Below, piece by piece: positions 60,771-64,000 of a stretch of 64,000 bases of DNA (within the stretch, counting starts at the first letter, position 1; each line of letters starts with the position of its first letter). The notes beneath the pieces are model-generated. The model was not told where the DNA came from. It was given only the letters and a program-made list of their open reading frames with translations, and did not search any database. The position numbers were made by a program, and so were the translations under genes. This DNA comes from JANOSH01 sp031415695 (GTDB lineage: Bacteria > Actinomycetota > Acidimicrobiia > Acidimicrobiales > Ilumatobacteraceae), in the NCBI GenBank assembly GCA_031415695.1, contig JANOSH010000032.1, forward strand, positions 50,475 to 114,474, given 5' to 3'.

Positions 60771-62382
60771 CCAGAAAGCGACATTGTTACGGGTCGTCAA
60801 CACATCAGGATGATCCGCACCCAACACCTTGCAGCGTAGTTCGAAGAGCTCGGCGCCGAACGTGAGCGCCGTTCGGTAGTCGCCGAGCCGGTGGGAAAGG
60901 TCGGCGAGCGCATCGATGATCGGCAGGCGTTCATCGTCGCTGGCGGTCGGTTCGAGTGCCTCGTATCGCTCCTCGAAGGCCGCGCGTTCGAGCAGCAATT
61001 CACCGGCCCCAGCGGCGGACAACACCAGGTGCTCGGCCCTGGCACGGTCACGCGGGTCGGCATCGCTGGCCAGGAGCGGGGCAAGAAGGTTCGCCGCCAG
61101 CGTAGGGTGGCCTGACCCGATGAGCCGGTGAGCGAGCAGCAGACGCCAATCACTCGCTTCGCCAGAGCCGGCGAGCTGATCAAGCTTCAGGGCTAGCGCA
61201 TCGACACGTTCAAGGCCCTCATTCACCCGGCTTGGTGACCGCAGCAGCGCGGCAGCCAGACGAACCTGACTTTCGGTGCCGATAATCGATTCGGCCGTAA
61301 GCCCCTCAAGGGCAATGCTGGCGGTCAGATCAAGTAGCCGAACAACGTGGGCCGACACTGGCTGTGACTGTCGGGCCGAGCTTGCGGCGAGAAACTCGGC
61401 AACGCGACGTGCCTCACCCCCGTCGCCAACGCCGAGCCTTGCCTCGGCCAACTGTTCGAGCAGCCCGCAGACTTCAGTGCTGGGTGCGTCGTCGCTCTCT
61501 GAAATCAGCCACACCGGTTGCAGTAAGCAGACCAAGCCGAAACCGTCATGGATCTCGCCGTGCAGGCTTGCTGCGGCGCTAATCACCGCGTCACGGACAC
61601 GTTGACTTTCGTAGCCCGAGAGCCATACCTCGGCCGAGGCAGCAAGCCTGGTTTGGTCACCACGATAAATGAGCCGCACGAGGCTGTTCGAGCGAAGAAC
61701 ACCATGCTCGCGACTGGCATCGACGTTCAATGAGGCAACCAATGCGTCGTACACTTGAAAGTGAACGACGCCACCGAGCCAGGCGACGACGACCGCCGAT
61801 GTGGACGGTTGGAGCAGCGGTGATGCTGCACCGACCAACCGGTCGACCATTTCAACCGAGCCGGCGCCGCCGGAAGCAACGTCGGCCCCGCCGCCCAACG
61901 CCAAAACCGCGAAGATCTGGGCGAATTCACAGTACGTTCGGCAAGTCTCTCCATTGCCGCGTCGGGCCAACCCTTTGTCAGTTCCTTCGTCAGTGCGAAC
62001 CGGTGCTCCTCGTTCATCGAGCTGTCGATATCGGCTAGCCGAACGCGACCACTCGCAGCGCCAAATCGGTCGGCCCTGGTTAGCACCGCCACGCTTGGGC
62101 GGCCTGGCGTGACTCGATGGCCCGCAATGCTGTTGGCAGCCAGGCCGCCTGTAATTCAACACCGTCCGGAGCCTCACGGCCCTCGAGGGTCACAGCCAAC
62201 GCCTGGCGGTGATCCTGTTGTGCAACATGGTCAGCGAGGCATTCCAACACGGTCGTGCGGGCCCACCCCTCGGCGACTGGTAACACGACGCAGCGCGCGC
62301 CGATTCCTAAGTCGGCATCGAGCCCGGCTACATCTTCGAACCACTCGATCAACTCGCTGACAGCATCGTCATGTGTGCTCAC
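60771..62382 (-). pseudogene. Decayed TPR protein with degenerate nucleotide-binding N-terminus
   Basis: Fragments of one protein lie in three frames. Frame A (62382 to about 62090) begins MSTHDDAVSELIEWFEDVAG and has VLPVAEGWARTTVLECLADH, a degenerate P-loop-like segment. Frame B (about 62090-61945) holds LTRADRFGAASGRVRLADID. Frame C (about 61945-60771) carries the helical repeat region and ends with a TPR: LGDYRTALTFGAELFELRCK followed by ADHPDVLTTRNNVAFW. Similarity then stops, and the frame reads only antisense of the VOC gene. Two frameshifts plus a missing 3' end argue for a pseudogene of a STAND/TPR regulator-type protein. The family assignment of the N-terminus is tentative. Confidence 0.7.
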
Positions 62383-62478
62383 GGCAGGCCCCGTTCCCCT
62401 CGCCTGTTGTAGGCCCTACTGACTCACGCCACATGCGCTCAGCCGATTAGCGGTCAGATGCCCCGGTGCGACAGGACG

Positions 62479-63352
62479 TTACGAACCGAACTGACGGCCG
62501 AGCCAATCGTTCAGGTAGCGCCTGGGTACACATACAGTTCGGTCGGCACGCCCGCTTGGTCCAGCCGTGTTGCATAGTCGACGTCTTCATCACGAAATCC
62601 GTCGACGGCGCCAACGCAGATGTAAGTCGGTGGTAACCCCGTGAGGTCGGCCACCCGGGCTGCTGCGGCGTACATGGGAATGTTGTCGGTGCCGTATAGC
62701 GCACCCAGGTACGACACCCACCCGAACGCATTCGATTCGCGGCTCCAAATGAGCAGGTCGTCGATCTGGCTCGATGGTGTGATCTGTCGATCATCGAGCA
62801 TCGGACATTCGAGAAGCTGAAAGATGATCTGCATCTCGCCGCGGTCACGCACCAGTAGAGCTAGGCATGCGGCTAGCCCTCCGCCAGCGATGACCCCCGT
62901 GATACCGATGCGGGTCGGGTCGACTCCAAACTGCTCGGCGTGCTCGAACATCCATTTCAATCCTGTAGCAGTCCTCGACCGGCCCGGGATAGGGCGTCTC
63001 GGGTGCCAGCCGATACTCGACCGATACGCCAACGATGCCAAAGCGGGTGCACCACCGGTCGAACTTCAGGTCGTCGGTCTCGTACGAGCCAAGAACGAAA
63101 CCGCCGCCGTGGATGGAATACACGCACGGAAGACGGCCTTCCAATCCCTTAGGTCGGTGCACCCCGTACCAACAACTCCGGATCACCAGGAATCACGTGA
63201 TCCGGATCTGTGCGGTCGACGCGGTCGGACAATTGCGGTGTCGGTGCAAGCGGTGTAGCCCTAACGGCGGCGAGGTTGGAGGTCGATACCCGCCGGAGAG
63301 GAACCGAGTCGGCGAGCGAAGCAATGTCGGGATGCAAGGAGAGCGAGGCCAT
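62479..63352 (-). pseudogene. Decayed hormone-sensitive-lipase family esterase (alpha/beta hydrolase)
   Basis: A broken HSL-type (alpha/beta hydrolase fold 3) gene. The start is ATG 63352 (MASLSLHPDIASLADSVPL). A frameshift at a C4 run (63162-63165) leads to VHRPKGLEGRLPCVYSIHGG with the oxyanion motif HGGGF. A second shift near 62965 leads to TGLKWMFEHAEQFGVDP. The nucleophile motif should be G-x-S-A-G-G but reads TGVIAGGG: Ser is replaced by Ile (AGC to ATC). VGAVDGFRDED keeps the Asp. After ELYVYPG the His-bearing segment is gone, and the family C-terminus LNDWLGRQFGS follows in another frame to a TAA at 62479. Four independent lesions, two of them in the catalytic triad. Confidence 0.9.
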
Positions 63353-63435
63353 GATCACCAACGTCGCAGATTTCACCGGTTCGAGAACAAGCGGCCGCGT
63401 TGCCGAGCTTTCCAGTCTTGACTTTATTTCAGTAA

Positions 63436-63464
63436 TTGACTTGCCGAACAAAGTGTTTTATTTA
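63436..63464 (+). promoter_or_regulatory. Candidate promoter of DUF222 gene
   Basis: TTGACT (63436-63441) and TATTTA (63459-63464) are separated by 17 nt, in a short AT-rich stretch (63420-63475) that stands out from the GC-rich surroundings. The ATG at 63500 follows about 30 nt after the expected start point. An AGG 4 nt before the ATG is a weak ribosome site. Confidence 0.45.
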
Positions 63465-63499
63465 TTGTATTGATGTGGGTACAGGTGTACGCTTTAGGT

Positions 63500-64000
63500 A
63501 TGTCGTTAGCGCTGTTGGAACAGGTTGTGGGGGATCTTGAACTGTCGGTCGATGGTGGCGAGATCACGCGTCTGTTCGCGGTTGCCGACCAACTGTTAGC
63601 TCGTGCGTTCGTCACGTTGGATGGGTTTGATACGGCCGGGTTGTGGGATATCGACGGTGCCGCATCGCTACCAGCATGGCTTGTCACCCACGCGGGCAGG
63701 TCGCGTTCTGAGGCGTTCAGTCTGGCGCGTACCCTGCACCGGTTACGTCAGTTACCAGTCACGTTCGAAGCGTTACGTACCGGCGTTCTTACTCACGCCC
63801 AGGTGCAGGTCATCGTCGCGAACATCAGCGACCGTCACGTCACGGCGTTTGGTGATGCTGAAGGCGAGCTGATACCGCTTCTCGCCCCGTTGTCGATCAC
63901 AGAGATCACGACAGCGATGCGAACGTGGGCTGCTCGTGCTCACGCCGCCGCGGTTGCTGCTGCGGACGCCGACCCGAACCTGCCGGCTGAACCTAAAGAG
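63500..64000 (+). CDS. DUF222 / 13E12-repeat family protein (HNH endonuclease type), 5' part
   Basis: An open frame of 167 codons runs off the window. It begins MSLALLEQVVGDLELSVDGG and contains the DUF222 signature LPAWLVTHAGRSRSEAFSLA, then LRQLPVTFEALRTGVLTHAQ. Full-length members usually carry a C-terminal HNH nuclease domain and occur in many copies in actinobacterial genomes (the REP13E12 family of mycobacteria). The HNH part would lie beyond 64000 and is not seen. The gene sits next to two decayed genes. Confidence 0.85.
   Translation, partial: MSLALLEQVVGDLELSVDGGEITRLFAVADQLLARAFVTLDGFDTAGLWDIDGAASLPAWLVTHAGRSRSEAFSLARTLHRLRQLPVTFEALRTGVLTHAQVQVIVANISDRHVTAFGDAEGELIPLLAPLSITEITTAMRTWAARAHAAAVAAADADPNLPAEPKE

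Overview
The window looks like a chromosomal segment of a high-GC actinobacterium (Actinomycetota), most plausibly from the class Acidimicrobiia. The clues are the gene order alaS-ruvX-mltG, secDF-apt-relA-hisS-aspS and ruvCAB-queA-tgt-yajC, pdxST-yebC, a PimA-like GT4 enzyme, a DUF4032 protein, an ATP-dependent LigB-type ligase, LDTR-type secreted repeats and a DUF222/13E12 protein. The taxonomic call is inference from gene content only. I found no rRNA, tRNA or CRISPR array.

Region 1 (1-207): the 3' end of a serpin gene on the plus strand, cut by the window edge. Region 2 (204-19771, minus strand): a tightly packed housekeeping train. In transcription order it is ruvC, ruvA, ruvB, queA, tgt, yajC, secD, secF, apt, relA, hisS, aspS, rarA, a DUF948 protein, a small membrane protein, alaS, ruvX and mltG. 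It combines Holliday-junction processing, queuosine synthesis, Sec export, purine salvage, the stringent response, tRNA charging and cell-wall processing. Many junctions are 4-nt ATGA overlaps, which fixed several start sites.

Region 3 (19772-27535, minus strand): an apparent exopolysaccharide cassette lying between yebC and ruvC, which are usually neighbours. It holds a UDP-GlcNAc 2-epimerase, a small membrane protein, two tandem DUF2334 (deacetylase-like) exported proteins, a processive GT2 synthase and a membrane-anchored glycosidase. It has a candidate promoter and a 12-bp perfect palindrome in front. It resembles the Listeria pss / Bacillus ydaJKLMN type of polysaccharide locus and predicts a ManNAc-containing polymer. 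Region 4 (27755-33825, minus strand): yebC, pdxT, pdxS, a DUF3048 lipoprotein, htpX, lemA and a PimA-like glycosyltransferase.

Region 5 (33868-59849): accessory metabolism on both strands: short-chain and aldo-keto reductases, a Nudix hydrolase, an EamA exporter, LigB, a Rieske oxygenase, a PEP-mutase-like enzyme, an M20 peptidase, a PhyH-type dioxygenase, an amidase and a sulfatase. It also holds a formyltransferase fused to a beta-propeller glycosyltransferase-type domain, an AbrB/Doc toxin-antitoxin pair, a DUF808 membrane protein and two acyl-CoA synthetases. Region 6 is gene decay. A secreted LDTR-repeat/5'-nucleotidase locus (39327-41127), a TPR protein (60771-62382) and a hormone-sensitive-lipase-type esterase (62479-63352) each carry several inactivating lesions. 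The last two sit next to a DUF222/HNH-type gene that runs off the right edge.
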